Origin: Novosphingobium aerophilum
GTDB lineage: Bacteria; Pseudomonadota; Alphaproteobacteria; Sphingomonadales; Sphingomonadaceae
Assembly (NCBI RefSeq): GCF_014230305.1
Contig: NZ_JACLAU010000001.1
Span: forward strand, 372,001 to 436,000
Reading direction: 5' to 3'
Length of the DNA stretch: 64,000 nucleotides
The position numbers and the translations under genes are program-made. Positions 7,959 to 17,006 of the stretch are shown here, piece by piece. The notes under the pieces were generated by a model that was not told the origin of the DNA, ran no database searches, and worked only from the letters and a program-made list of their open reading frames with translations. The first letter of the stretch is position 1; each line of letters begins with the position of its first letter.

Positions 7959-9209
7959 TCACTCTGTCGCGGGTTCGCGCGGCAGGCTGAGCAGGGCGGC
8001 GCTGCTCGCCAGCATCAGGCCCACCGTGGTCCACAGGAACAGGTCGTAGCGGCCGGTCAGATCGAACACCCGGGCGGCGGCCAGCGGACCCAGCGCGGTG
8101 CCCAGCGACAGCGCGATCAGCAGCGCCCCGTACAGCGCGCCGAACGCCCGCAGGCCGAAGTAGCGGGTCAGGATATAGACCACCACGTCGATCTCCGCGC
8201 CCAGCGTCAGCCCGATCACCGCAGCGGCCAGCATCGGGCCGGGGCCGCTCGCCCCGCTGAACAGGAGGACCACGGTCCCCAGGGCAGGGAGCAGGAACAC
8301 GCCGCCACCGACCAGCCGGGCGGGATAGCGGTCGATGAGGATCCCGGTGCCGAGCCGGCCGATGATCGAGGACAGCCCGATCAGCGAGGCGATTCCCGCG
8401 GCGGCCGTGGGCGTGGCGCCCCGCGCGGTCAGCACGGGAACGAAATGGATCGACAGGGCGACCATGCCGAAGGTCAGCATCAGGCAGGTCAGGAACAGCC
8501 GCGCATAGACACTGGACCGCAGCCCCTGGGCAAAGGTCATCCCTGTGTCCGGCGCGGCGGCGCGGGCAGCCTGGCGTTCCCCGCCGCCGCGCGGCCGGTC
8601 ATGCGCGCCGCGGAAGAACAGCCAGATCAACGGAAAGGCCAGAGCGATCCAAAGCGCTGCCTGCCAGGCCATCGCGCGCTGCCAGCCGAACGCCGCGATC
8701 AGCCGCGCACCCAGGTAGGGGAACAGCGCCTGGGCCACCGATGCCCCGCACAGCGTCACCGCGAAGGCCAGCCCGCGCGAGGCGGTGAAGCGCGAGGCGA
8801 CCGCGCTGGTCCAGACCGTCGCCTGGACCGGCAGGGTGGCCAGCGCCATCAGCAACCAAAGCAGATACCAGTTGGCCGGGCTGCCGGTGGCCGTGCCGAT
8901 CCCGGCGAAGGCCGCGGCCGAGAGCAGCACCCCGACCACGCCCAGCGCGCGCGGACCATAGCGATCGACCGCGAGCCCGACCGGCACGCTCATCAGCGCC
9001 TGGACCAGCGTGGCGATGGTCACGCCGGCGGTGACCTGGGTCCGGCTCCACCCGAAGGATTCGGCCATGGGCTGGATATAGGGACCCAGCCCATAGATGT
9101 GGATCACGCTGGTGGCATAGCCGCAGGCCGCAGCCACCGGCAGCATGAAGTGGCCGCGCCATTCGGCCAGGGCGCCGGCCTTGGCGGTGGGCATGGTCTG
9201 GTCATTCAT
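7959..9209 (-). CDS. Major facilitator superfamily transporter
   Basis: 416 aa with about twelve hydrophobic helices, including a long extramembrane loop after helix 6 with an RGAHDRPRGGGERQAARA stretch, as in MFS proteins. The signature between helices 2 and 3 appears as GLAVDRYGPRALGVVG, and again between helices 8 and 9 as GILIDRYPARLVGGG. It most resembles the oxalate/formate antiporter or monocarboxylate (MCT-like) branch by length and helix pattern. The start MNDQTM (9209) has GGAG 11 bases upstream; a start six codons earlier is possible. It overlaps the end of the EthD-like gene by eight bases, so it belongs to the Rieske operon and may import the substrate or export a product. Confidence 0.85.
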   Translation of the reverse strand: MNDQTMPTAKAGALAEWRGHFMLPVAAACGYATSVIHIYGLGPYIQPMAESFGWSRTQVTAGVTIATLVQALMSVPVGLAVDRYGPRALGVVGVLLSAAAFAGIGTATGSPANWYLLWLLMALATLPVQATVWTSAVASRFTASRGLAFAVTLCGASVAQALFPYLGARLIAAFGWQRAMAWQAALWIALAFPLIWLFFRGAHDRPRGGGERQAARAAAPDTGMTFAQGLRSSVYARLFLTCLMLTFGMVALSIHFVPVLTARGATPTAAAGIASLIGLSSIIGRLGTGILIDRYPARLVGGGVFLLPALGTVVLLFSGASGPGPMLAAAVIGLTLGAEIDVVVYILTRYFGLRAFGALYGALLIALSLGTALGPLAAARVFDLTGRYDLFLWTTVGLMLASSAALLSLPREPATE

Positions 9210-9570
9210 GGCCGGGCTTCGCTCCATCCGGTGCCATGCGCGGGGGCAGGGCGGTCTCCACGCTGTCGATCGCCACCGCGCGGCTGCGGCTGCGATCGAA
9301 CAGGTTCCGTTCGTCGGCGATCACGTCAGCCGGCATCGCATCGCGCCGCAGCGCGTCGAGCACGGCGTCGCGCATGGCCAGGCTGTCGAATGTCAGTTCG
9401 GTGATGACATCGAACGGGCCCTCCTCGCCGTCGGGACCCGGCTCGAGGTAGTGCCGGACATAGCGCCGCGGCCCCGCCATGTAGCGCAGGCACAGCGGGA
9501 CATGGTGATCCTCGTAATAGGCGCGGAACTCGGCATGGCTGAGCCCCGGGCGCCGCTTCAGGAAGATCAT
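9202..9570 (-). CDS. EthD-domain-like small protein
   Basis: About 122 aa beginning MIFLKRRPGLSHAEFRAYYEDHHVPL, the pattern of the EthD / dimeric alpha-beta barrel fold, followed by a RYVRHYLEPGP strand and a DVITELTFDS strand. EthD proteins accompany oxidative catabolic genes (first found with ether-degrading cytochrome P450) and some relatives are isomerases or decarboxylases; the exact job is usually not known. It lies 22 bases downstream of a Rieske oxygenase gene and overlaps the transporter gene. No good SD is visible before ATG 9570, and a GTG four codons upstream is possible. Confidence 0.75.
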   Translation of the reverse strand: MIFLKRRPGLSHAEFRAYYEDHHVPLCLRYMAGPRRYVRHYLEPGPDGEEGPFDVITELTFDSLAMRDAVLDALRRDAMPADVIADERNLFDRSRSRAVAIDSVETALPPRMAPDGAKPGHE

Positions 9571-9592
9571 CACCGCAGGCACGGACGCCCGG

Positions 9593-10993
9593 TCAGAAAT
9601 CGTAAGTGAAGAACCGGCCGTCGAAGTTGCCGCCCAGCGTATGGGTCGCCGCGGCGAGGCGATCGGCCGGCGCATCGCCCAGATAGCCATCGATGATCCG
9701 GTTGTAATTGCTGATCATGCCCTCCTTCTCGTGCGAGAGGCGCATGAATTCGAAGCCCTTGGCGTGGACCCCCTTCTGCTGGACCGGAATGTTCGAATAG
9801 TCCTGGCGCGGGATCGGCGGGAACTGGTCGCTGTCGTACGGCAGCACGGTCGGCTCCATCACCGGCGCGGGTTCCTCCCCGGCGGGGAAATGGGTCAGCG
9901 ACCAGATCTCGAACAGGCAGGTCTCGGGACCGGTCGGCCGGATCCGGTAAGCGCTGGTGCTGGTGAAGAACGGCAGCAGGAAATAGTGCGGGAAGAGGAA
10001 CTCCACCGCCTGGATCGGGTCCGAGACCGCTAGCGCGTTGAGATCGGGCACGGTCTCGCCGCGGGCCTTGAGCCCCTCGACGATGGTGTGCTGCACCGCG
10101 CCGAACCAGTGCATGATCAGTTGCTGCGGATCATCGGGCAGGGCGTCGATCGGCACGAGCTTGGCCAGCTCGACCTCCTTGGCGTGGACCATGCCGGCCA
10201 TGCCTTCGCTGAGCAGTTCAAGGTTCTTGATCTGCGCCGCGATGTTCTGCTCCTTGGTCCAGTTCGGATCGATCGGATCGCCGATCCCGCCGGTGTCGTG
10301 GCCATACATCGAGTTGTAGAGGATCGGCACCGCGCGCTGCAGCTGCGGATGGGTGCGCATCACGTGGTAGCCTTCCATGAACGCTTCCATCGCGATCTTC
10401 CAGTTGGCCGGAATCTCGGTGGCGAACCACCATTCGGCGCGCTGGTTGGCCTGCAGGCGCTTCTCCAGCCGGTCGAGCACGGGGCCCCAGGTCTCGCGCA
10501 GGGACAGGGCATCGTCGTCGAAGTTGATGAAGACGCAGCCCAACGCCTCTTCCACCCGGCATTCGGGCAGCCGCAGCTCGTCTTCGCCCAGCAGGCTCTC
10601 GTCGAACAGGTGGCGGCCATAGACGAAGGTGTTCTTGCCCTCGCCGTTCCAGCGCCAGCCGTGGAACGGGCAGATGAAGCCCTGGGTCTTGCAGTTGCCG
10701 TGGCTGCCCGTGGGGACCAGTTGCACCCCGCGATGGCGGCAGGCGTTGTGGAACGCGCGCACGCCCGACTTGGTGCGGGTGACGATCACCGAGCGGCCGA
10801 GGATCGAATACTCGATCCAGTCGCCCAGGTTCGGGATCGTCTCCAGCCGGCAGGCCATCTGCCAGGTGCGGGACCACAGCTTCTCGGTCTCCAGCGCGAA
10901 GAACGCGGGATCGTAGTAGCGCGGGGCGGGGATCTTCTGGGGATCGGTCACCCGGAAAGGCACGGCGTGGCTTTCGGTGGCGGATGCGGTCAT
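9593..10993 (-). CDS. Rieske non-heme iron oxygenase, alpha subunit
   Basis: 466 aa. The N-terminal Rieske domain has C85, H87 (CRHRG) and C108, H111 (CPFHG) to bind the [2Fe-2S] cluster; the catalytic domain has the mononuclear-iron motif EAFMEGYHVMRTH with H210 and H215. Such enzymes use electrons from a ferredoxin or reductase to hydroxylate rings or demethylate aryl ethers. No beta subunit lies next to it, as in the alpha-only oxygenases. ATG 10993 has an AGGA SD and is preferred over an upstream in-frame start. It leads the operon Rieske - EthD - MFS and diverges from the MaoC gene across a 226-base promoter region. Confidence 0.92.
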   Translation of the reverse strand: MTASATESHAVPFRVTDPQKIPAPRYYDPAFFALETEKLWSRTWQMACRLETIPNLGDWIEYSILGRSVIVTRTKSGVRAFHNACRHRGVQLVPTGSHGNCKTQGFICPFHGWRWNGEGKNTFVYGRHLFDESLLGEDELRLPECRVEEALGCVFINFDDDALSLRETWGPVLDRLEKRLQANQRAEWWFATEIPANWKIAMEAFMEGYHVMRTHPQLQRAVPILYNSMYGHDTGGIGDPIDPNWTKEQNIAAQIKNLELLSEGMAGMVHAKEVELAKLVPIDALPDDPQQLIMHWFGAVQHTIVEGLKARGETVPDLNALAVSDPIQAVEFLFPHYFLLPFFTSTSAYRIRPTGPETCLFEIWSLTHFPAGEEPAPVMEPTVLPYDSDQFPPIPRQDYSNIPVQQKGVHAKGFEFMRLSHEKEGMISNYNRIIDGYLGDAPADRLAAATHTLGGNFDGRFFTYDF

Positions 10994-11219
10994 GTCTGGT
11001 TCCTGGCCCTGGCGGATGGCGACGGTCCCAGTGGTAGCGGCCGGGCAAAACGAGACAAAGCGCCATCGCCGCGCCAGGGCCACTCATCGCCTCGCCGATT
11101 GCCGCGCTGCAACAAAGACGTCCGGGCGGCGACAATGCTCCGGCGATATGTGGCGGGCCGGGGTCCGCTCGGCTTGTACCGGGGGGGCGGTTTGGTAGCA
11201 CCGCGCAAAACAAGGATGG

Positions 11220-12404
11220 ATGACCATGCCCGACGCCAAGCTCGATTGCTCCGACCTCGATCGTTACATGGGCAAGCCCATGCAGCCCGCCCGCATGGTC
11301 GAGCCCTTCGCGAACACCGACATCCGCCGCTGGGTCCAGGCGATGCATTATCCCAACCGCCTGCACTACGACACGATGTTCGCGATGCAGAGCCGCTTCG
11401 GCGAACTGGTCGCGCCGCAGAGCTTTGCCGTGTCGATGGACGACGGCCACGGCTCGGCCCCTTCGTGCATCGGGCAAATCCCCAATTCGCACATGCTGTT
11501 CGGCGGTGACGAATGGTGGTTCTATGGCCCGCGGATCAAGGGCGGCGACCGCGTGTGGAACGAACGCATCCCGTTCGACTACACGATCAAGGACACCAAG
11601 TTCGCCGGTCCGACCTGCTTCCAGCGCGGCGACAACTTCTACTACAACCAGCATGGCGATCTGGTCGCCAAGCAGCGCTCCACCTCGATCCGCTATGCCC
11701 AGGCCGCCGGCGAGGCGAGCCAGAGCGACACCAGCGAAGGGCATGACGATCCGGTCTGGACCGACGACGAGCTGGAGGCGCTGGAGGAGCGCAAGTACGG
11801 CTGGATCAAAATGCTGCACGATCTTGGCCATTCGGCCCGTTACTGGGACGATGTGGTGATCGGCAGCGCCCTGCCCGAACGCGTTTTCGGGCCCCATTCG
11901 ATCGTCAGCTTCACCACCGAATGGCGCGCCTACACCTTCACCCAGTGGGGCTCGATGCACCGCCGCACCGATCTCAACATGGCCGAGCTGGGCTTCGTCG
12001 GGCCGATGGCCGGGCCCGAGCAGGATCCGACCGAGGAGGCCAACAACCCCGAGAACACCGACGGCGCCTATATCGGCCCCTCGCGCGGGCACCTGTTCCC
12101 GCGCTGGGCGCGCTATATCGGCATGCCGCGCGGCTATGGCTACGGCGCCTCGATGGGGGCCTGGATCACCGATTACTTCGCCGGCTGGGCGGGGGAATGG
12201 GGCATGGTGCGCCACTCGGTCGCCAACTATCGCAGCCCGGCGCTGACCGGCGACATCACGATCATGACCGGCACGATCCTCGACAAGTTCGTCGACGAGG
12301 ACGGTCGCCATATGGTCGCGGTCGACTGCAAGATGGCGAACCAGCTGGGCGCGGTCCTGGCCACGGCCAAGGCCGAGATCGAGCTGATCAAGAAGCCGGC
12401 ATGA
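11220..12404 (+). CDS. MaoC/FAS1-type dehydratase-like protein (double hot-dog)
   Basis: 394 aa. The C-terminal part carries FTQWGSMHRRTDLNMAE and later VRHSVANYRSPALTGD, which look like the two hot-dog repeats of MaoC-type (R)-enoyl-CoA hydratases; the N-terminal half with GGDEWWFYGPRIKGGDRVW and GPTCFQRGDNFYYNQ resembles the N-terminal MaoC-like domain. These enzymes hydrate 2-enoyl-CoA thioesters, the step after acyl-CoA dehydrogenation. The start MTMPDAK at 11220 follows AAGGATGG. The stop overlaps the next start by four bases (ATGA). Substrate unknown; confidence in the fold is good, in the precise reaction moderate. Confidence 0.75.
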   Translation: MTMPDAKLDCSDLDRYMGKPMQPARMVEPFANTDIRRWVQAMHYPNRLHYDTMFAMQSRFGELVAPQSFAVSMDDGHGSAPSCIGQIPNSHMLFGGDEWWFYGPRIKGGDRVWNERIPFDYTIKDTKFAGPTCFQRGDNFYYNQHGDLVAKQRSTSIRYAQAAGEASQSDTSEGHDDPVWTDDELEALEERKYGWIKMLHDLGHSARYWDDVVIGSALPERVFGPHSIVSFTTEWRAYTFTQWGSMHRRTDLNMAELGFVGPMAGPEQDPTEEANNPENTDGAYIGPSRGHLFPRWARYIGMPRGYGYGASMGAWITDYFAGWAGEWGMVRHSVANYRSPALTGDITIMTGTILDKFVDEDGRHMVAVDCKMANQLGAVLATAKAEIELIKKPA

Positions 12405-12967
12405 CGGGTGCGGACCTCGCCTCGCTCGCGGCGACGGTCCGCGATCTGGCCGACCGGCAGGCGATTCTCGACTGCATCATGCGCGAGGCGCGTGGGCGCG
12501 ACCGGCAGGATATCGATCTGACCGCATCGTGCTGGTGGCCGGACGGGATCGACGAGCATGGCCCGATCATCACGCCCGCGCCGGACTATCCGGCACGGGC
12601 CAATGCCGGACACGCCCGGTTCTTCTCGGCGACGATGCACCATATCACCACGCACACCTGCGAGATCGACGGCGATATGGCCCACTGCGAAAGCTACGTG
12701 ATCGGCACGATGCTCTCGCCCGACAAGCAGAGCATGAAGGTGGCGCCGGGCCGCTACTTCGACCGGCTCGAACGCCGTCCGGGTCCGGGCGGCCAGCCCG
12801 AGTGGCGGCTGCTCTACCGCCGCTGCACGGTCGAGATGTCGCTCGACGGTCCGGCCGACTGGGTCAACGGCCCGATGTGCAAGGGCTTCCTGCGATCGGT
12901 CTGGAGCCGCGAGGACAAGAGCTACCAGCGCCCGATCGAGGTCGGCAGCGACGGCGAGCGCTGGTAG
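12401..12967 (+). CDS. SnoaL/NTF2-like protein
   Basis: 188 aa. It begins with the DRQAILDCIMREARGRDRQ helix typical of SnoaL_4 proteins, then a cone-shaped alpha+beta barrel with MHHITTHTCEIDGDMAHCES and GRYFDRLERR. This fold includes ketosteroid isomerase-like enzymes, polyketide cyclases, scytalone dehydratase and the beta subunits of Rieske dioxygenases. The last role is worth considering since a lone Rieske alpha subunit diverges from this operon. Start ATG 12401 overlaps the MaoC stop by four bases. It is one of four such proteins in the window. Confidence 0.75.
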   Translation: MTGADLASLAATVRDLADRQAILDCIMREARGRDRQDIDLTASCWWPDGIDEHGPIITPAPDYPARANAGHARFFSATMHHITTHTCEIDGDMAHCESYVIGTMLSPDKQSMKVAPGRYFDRLERRPGPGGQPEWRLLYRRCTVEMSLDGPADWVNGPMCKGFLRSVWSREDKSYQRPIEVGSDGERW

Positions 12968-13072
12968 GGCAAGGCGCGCGCGGGGCGGCGGTCGAGATGT
13001 GGTCCCGCCCGAGGCCGCCTGGACAAACGTCGCGGTGGGATAAGCGACCGCTTTGGCGGAGAGCGGACAGAG

Positions 13073-13096
13073 CCCTCTCTCCTTCAGGGGAGAGGG
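13073..13096. repeat. GC-rich hairpin between convergent genes
   Basis: CCCTCTCTCC - TTCA - GGGGAGAGGG forms a 10 bp stem (one G-T pair) with a four-base loop. A related, less perfect hairpin (CTCTCGCC - TGAA - GGGGAGAG) lies at about 13178-13197 and a short GTCCC-TTC-GGGAC stem between them. Such paired CCCTCTCC/GGAGAGGG elements are common dispersed intergenic repeats in GC-rich Proteobacteria. Located between the ends of two convergent genes, they could stop transcription from both sides, although no T-run follows. Confidence 0.5.
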
Positions 13097-13248
13097 TTGG
13101 GAGAGGGGCCAGCGCGCATCACCGGCCCACATCCCCGCTCAACTCCGGCTAGTCCCTTCGGGACAAGCCTCCGTATCTCTCGCCTGAAGGGGAGAGCGCC
13201 AGGGGCTGAATTCGGGCGCAACCGGCCCCTCGAACGTGTCCCCGCGCC

Positions 13249-14400
13249 CTAGTCCTTGGGTTTCAGGCTCGCGAGCACGGCATCGGTATCCCGGCCGAGC
13301 TCCGGTGTTGGACCCGCAACCTTGCCCGGGGTCTTGGAAAACCAGGTCGGCACCCCGGGGAAGCGAACCTTGCCCTCGGGCGTCTCGATGTCCTCGAAGA
13401 AGTCGATCGCCGCGAGATGCGGATCGTCGAACAGCTCGTCCGTGGTGCGCAGCGGCGCCGCCGGCACGTTGAGCGTGCCGAGCAGCTCGAGCCACTCCGC
13501 CGTCGTCCGGGTCAGGAAGGTTTCGCCAAGCTTCTGGTAGATGTGGTCGATCTGCCCGGCCCGGTTGGCAAGCTGCGCCATCTCGGGCGTGGCCCATTCC
13601 GGCTTCACCGCCCCGACGAACGCGTTCCAGTGCTTGTCGTTGTAGATCAGTGCGGCAACATAGCCGTCCTTGGTGCGATAGGGCTTGCGGTGACGGTTGG
13701 CGGCGCGGTGGTAATGCGCCGGTCCGATCGGGGGATCGAACAGCCTGCCACCCGCATGCTCGACCAGCATGAAGCTGGCCATGGTCTCGAACATGCCGAC
13801 TTCCACCTCCTGCCCCTCGCCGGTGCGGGCACGGTGGAACAGGGCCATGGTGGTGGCGTAGAGCGCGGTCAGGCCGGCCACCTTGTCGGCCATGATCGTG
13901 GCGACGAAACCGGGTTCGCCGTTCATCAGCGACTGGACGTAGGGCAGGCCGCATTCGGCCTGGATCGTGTCGTCGTAGGCGGGCTTGTCGGCATAGGGGC
14001 CGCGCCGCGAGAAGCCGTAGCAGTTGGTGTAGACGATGTCCGGCCGGATCGCGCTGACCGCGGCATAGTCGAAGCCGAGCCGGGCGATGGCCTTGCCCCG
14101 CATCGAGTGGATGAAGACGTCCGCCGTGGCGATCAGATCGCGCAGCGCCGCCTTGCCCTCCGCCGCGCGCAGGTCGAGCACCACCGATTTCTTGCCGCGG
14201 TTGCAGTTGACGAAAATGCCGCCAAGGCCGGGGGCCACTCCGGCGTTGATGTAGCGCGTGTCGTCGCCGCCGGGCTGCTCGACCTTGATCACCTCGGCCC
14301 CCATGTCGGCCATGATCTGGGTGGCATAGGGGCCGAACACCATGCTGGTGCAATCGATCACGCGAATGCCGGATAGGGGGCCACCGGGCTGCGATGCCAT
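13249..14400 (-). CDS. CaiB/BaiF-family (class III) CoA transferase
   Basis: 383 aa, the standard length of the family. The N-terminus reads GIRVIDCTSMVFGPYATQIMADMGAEVIKVE, the characteristic CoA-binding opening; the catalytic Asp is most likely D172 in the TIMADKVAGLTALYA segment, which fits the family's DxxxG motif. These proteins move CoA between carboxylic acids without ATP, or act as racemases. ATG 14400 is preceded by GAGGAG. It diverges from the acyl-CoA dehydrogenase operon, so it may activate the acid on which those enzymes act. Donor and acceptor cannot be read from sequence. Confidence 0.9.
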   Translation of the reverse strand: MASQPGGPLSGIRVIDCTSMVFGPYATQIMADMGAEVIKVEQPGGDDTRYINAGVAPGLGGIFVNCNRGKKSVVLDLRAAEGKAALRDLIATADVFIHSMRGKAIARLGFDYAAVSAIRPDIVYTNCYGFSRRGPYADKPAYDDTIQAECGLPYVQSLMNGEPGFVATIMADKVAGLTALYATTMALFHRARTGEGQEVEVGMFETMASFMLVEHAGGRLFDPPIGPAHYHRAANRHRKPYRTKDGYVAALIYNDKHWNAFVGAVKPEWATPEMAQLANRAGQIDHIYQKLGETFLTRTTAEWLELLGTLNVPAAPLRTTDELFDDPHLAAIDFFEDIETPEGKVRFPGVPTWFSKTPGKVAGPTPELGRDTDAVLASLKPKD

Positions 14401-14550
14401 CACTGTCTCCTCGAACCTGACCTGCCCTAGCCGCTCCGGCCATGCCGCGGCAATTCGCCGGGCCGATATGTACGGAGGGAGCACTGTCGCAAGCTTATGC
14501 CGGTTGCTACCTGAATGCCGTGCACGCGCCGGATCGGAAGGAACGCCAGG

Positions 14551-15717
14551 GTGGATTTCGCCTTTACCCCAGACCAGCAGAACATCCGCGAAGCGATCCT
14601 GCGGCATTGTTCGCAGTTTCCCGACGAATACTGGCTGGAACGTGACCAGTCGGGCGAGTTTCCCGAGGACTTCTACCGTTCGCTCGCCGAGGCGGGCTGG
14701 CTGGGCATCGCCATGCCCGAGCGGTTCGGCGGATCGGGGCTGGGCATCACCGAGGCGGCGATCATGATGCAGGCGATCGCCGAAAGCGGCGCCGGGATGA
14801 GCGGGGCCTCCGCGATCCATATCAATATCTTCGGGCTTGAGCCGATCATCCTGTTCGGCACCGAGGAGCAGCAGCAGCGCAGCATTCCCGGCATCGCCTC
14901 GGGTCAGGACAAGACCTGCTTCGCCGTGACCGAACCCAACGTGGGGCTCAACACCACCCAGCTGAAGGTGCGGGCCGAGCGCCGGGAGGGCGGCTACCTG
15001 GTCAACGGCGAGAAGATCTGGATTTCCACCGCGCAGGTCGCGAACAAGATGCTGCTGCTCGCGCGGACCACCCCGCTCGACCAGATCAAGCGCAAGACCG
15101 ATGGCCTTTCGCTGTTCTACACCGATTTCGACCGCAGCAAGATCGAGACCCGGCTGATCCACAAGATGGGCCGCCACGCGGTCGATTCGAACATGCTGTT
15201 CATCGAGGACCTGTGGGTGCCCGAGGCCGATCTGATCGGCGAGGAAGGGCAGGGCTTCCGCTATATCCTGGAGGGGCTCAACCCCGAGCGCGTGCTGCTC
15301 GCCGCCGAGGCGATCGGGCTGGGCCGCGCCGCGATCATGAAGGCCAGCCGCTATGCCAAGGAGCGGATCGTGTTCGACCGTCCGATCGGCCAGAACCAGG
15401 GCATCCAGCATCCCCTGGCCAAGTGCTGGGCGCAGCTCGAGGCGGCCAACCTGATGACGATGAAGGCGGCCACCCTGTTCGACAAGGGCGAGGATTGCAG
15501 CGTGGAGGCCAACACCGCCAAGTACCTGGCGGGCGAGTTCGCCTTCGAGGCCTGCCACACCGCGATGCTCTCGATGGGCGGGATGGGCTATGCCCAGGAA
15601 TATCACGTTGAACGCTACTTGCGCGAGAGCCTGATTCCGCGGACAGCTCCGGTCAGCCCGCACATGATCCTGAACTTCCTTGCCGAGAAGGTGCTTAGCC
15701 TGCCGAAGTCGTATTGA
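14551..15717 (+). CDS. Acyl-CoA dehydrogenase
   Basis: 388 aa with GTG start at 14551, preceded by AAGGA at the right distance; it opens VDFAFTPDQQNIREAILRHC. Middle domain: CFAVTEPNVGLNTTQLK and VNGEKIWISTAQVANKM for FAD/substrate contact; C-terminal domain: KYLAGEFAFEACHTAMLSMGG then PRTAPVSPHMILNFLAEK. The SPHMILNFLAE ending in place of the YEGT-xx-Q motif marks a FadE-like subgroup. It is a full-length, probably homotetrameric enzyme, unlike the split pairs at 3592-7955. The CoA transferase-like gene follows after 16 bases. Confidence 0.9.
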   Translation: MDFAFTPDQQNIREAILRHCSQFPDEYWLERDQSGEFPEDFYRSLAEAGWLGIAMPERFGGSGLGITEAAIMMQAIAESGAGMSGASAIHINIFGLEPIILFGTEEQQQRSIPGIASGQDKTCFAVTEPNVGLNTTQLKVRAERREGGYLVNGEKIWISTAQVANKMLLLARTTPLDQIKRKTDGLSLFYTDFDRSKIETRLIHKMGRHAVDSNMLFIEDLWVPEADLIGEEGQGFRYILEGLNPERVLLAAEAIGLGRAAIMKASRYAKERIVFDRPIGQNQGIQHPLAKCWAQLEAANLMTMKAATLFDKGEDCSVEANTAKYLAGEFAFEACHTAMLSMGGMGYAQEYHVERYLRESLIPRTAPVSPHMILNFLAEKVLSLPKSY

Positions 15718-15733
15718 GCCCGGGAGGCCCGCC

Positions 15734-17005
15734 GTGACCGTTGACACCACCCCCGGGACGCTCGACCTGGCGGCCTGGTTGCGCCCCGGCGATCGCATCG
15801 TCATGGGCCAGGCCTGCGGTGAACCTCCGGTCCTGCGCGACGCGCTGATCCGGCAGGGCGCCGGCATCGGCGGACTTTCGCTCTTCATCGCGTCGAGCTT
15901 CTCGGGCGCCTTCGTGCCCGAGACGGCCACCAGCTTCGCGCTGTCGAGCATGGGCGCGATCGGCCAGTTGCGCATCATGGCGCGAGCCCTGGCGATGACG
16001 ATTATCCCCTGCCATGTCGGACAGATCGGCCCGATGATCGCCACGGGCGAGATCGGCTGCGACGTGGCGATGATCCAGGTCAGCCCGGCCGACGCCGAGG
16101 GGCGGCACAGTTGCGGGTTGATCAGCGATCACGTGCTGGACGCCGTGGCCCGGGCCCGCGTGGTCATCGCCGAGGTCAACGCGGCCGTGCCGTGGACACC
16201 CGGCGTGACCATCAGCCGCGACGAGATCGACGTGACGGTCCATTGCGACCATTCGCCCGTTGAAGTGGCGGGCGCGCCGATCACGGCGACCGATGCCGCG
16301 ATCGCCCGCCACTGCGCCGAGTTCATCGGCGATGGCGCGGTGATCCAGACCGGGGTGGGCGGGGTGCCGGACGCGATCCTGCGCCTGCTGGGGGACCGCC
16401 GCGATCTGGGGGTTCATTCGGGCATGCTGGGCGATGGACTGGTCGATCTGGTCGAGGCCGGGGTCGTTACCAATGCCCGCAAGGAGATCGATCGCGGGGT
16501 GTCGGTCGCCTGCGCGCTGATCGGCACCCGCCGACTCTACGACTTCGTTGACCGCAATCCCGCCATTCGGATGGCCCCGGCCAGCTACACGCACGATACC
16601 GCCGTGATGGCGCGCCTCTCCCGGCTGGTGACGATCAACTCGGCGATCGAGGTCGACCTGACCGGCCAGGTCAATGCCGAGGCATCGGGTTCCGCTTACC
16701 TGGGCGGAACCGGCGGGCAGGTCGATTTCGTGCGGGGTGGGGCCCGGTCGCCGGGCGGACACGCGCTGATCGCGCTGGCAGCCACCGCCAAGGGCGGCGC
16801 GGTCAGCAAGATCGTCCCCACGCTGTCGGGTGCGGTGACCACGGCCCGCAGCGAGGTGGACGTCATCGTCACCGAGTTCGGCGCAGCGCAACTCAAGGGG
16901 CGCAGCATGGCTGACCGGGCCCGGGCCCTGGCGGCGATCGCCCATCCCGATTTCCGCGAAGACCTCGAGCGCGAAGCCCACGCCATTGCCCGAAGGGGAT
17001 TCTGA
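15734..17005 (+). CDS. Acetyl-CoA hydrolase / 4-hydroxybutyrate CoA-transferase family protein, catalytic Glu replaced
   Basis: 423 aa from GTG 15734 (SD GGGAGG). Two-domain CoA transferase fold of the Cat1/AbfT type: N-terminal CoA-binding half with CHVGQIGPMI, then QTGVGGVPDAILRLL (the GxGxxPxA motif, about 206-217) and TINSAIEVDLTGQVNAEASGS near residue 310. Family members use a Glu in an LGxHSEMxSDG motif to form a glutamyl-CoA intermediate; here the stretch reads LGVHSGMLGDG, so Gly230 stands where the Glu should be. Either the enzyme works without that intermediate or it is a CoA-ester binding or hydrolysing relative. It sits between an acyl-CoA dehydrogenase and a Rieske oxygenase gene and looks intact. 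Confidence 0.82.
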   Translation: MTVDTTPGTLDLAAWLRPGDRIVMGQACGEPPVLRDALIRQGAGIGGLSLFIASSFSGAFVPETATSFALSSMGAIGQLRIMARALAMTIIPCHVGQIGPMIATGEIGCDVAMIQVSPADAEGRHSCGLISDHVLDAVARARVVIAEVNAAVPWTPGVTISRDEIDVTVHCDHSPVEVAGAPITATDAAIARHCAEFIGDGAVIQTGVGGVPDAILRLLGDRRDLGVHSGMLGDGLVDLVEAGVVTNARKEIDRGVSVACALIGTRRLYDFVDRNPAIRMAPASYTHDTAVMARLSRLVTINSAIEVDLTGQVNAEASGSAYLGGTGGQVDFVRGGARSPGGHALIALAATAKGGAVSKIVPTLSGAVTTARSEVDVIVTEFGAAQLKGRSMADRARALAAIAHPDFREDLEREAHAIARRGF

Positions 17006-17006
17006 C

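Noticed and set aside
10218..12311. A 697-codon minus-strand frame across the Rieske/MaoC divergent region
   Set aside because: It runs through a divergent promoter region and is out of phase with both the Rieske and MaoC genes; composition is shadow-like.
13073..13197. CRISPR-like or attachment-site repeats
   Set aside because: The repeats are short hairpins with different spacers and match common dispersed intergenic repeats of GC-rich bacteria.
13249..14400. Loss of the catalytic Asp in the CaiB-type CoA transferase (MFETM segment)
   Set aside because: The catalytic Asp of the family fits D172 in MADKVAGL, which is present; the MFETM segment is not the nucleophile site.
15734..17005. Reading the CoA-transferase-like gene as a decayed pseudogene because of the missing Glu
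   Set aside because: The frame is full length with all other motifs intact and sits in a tight operon, so a functional variant is more likely.
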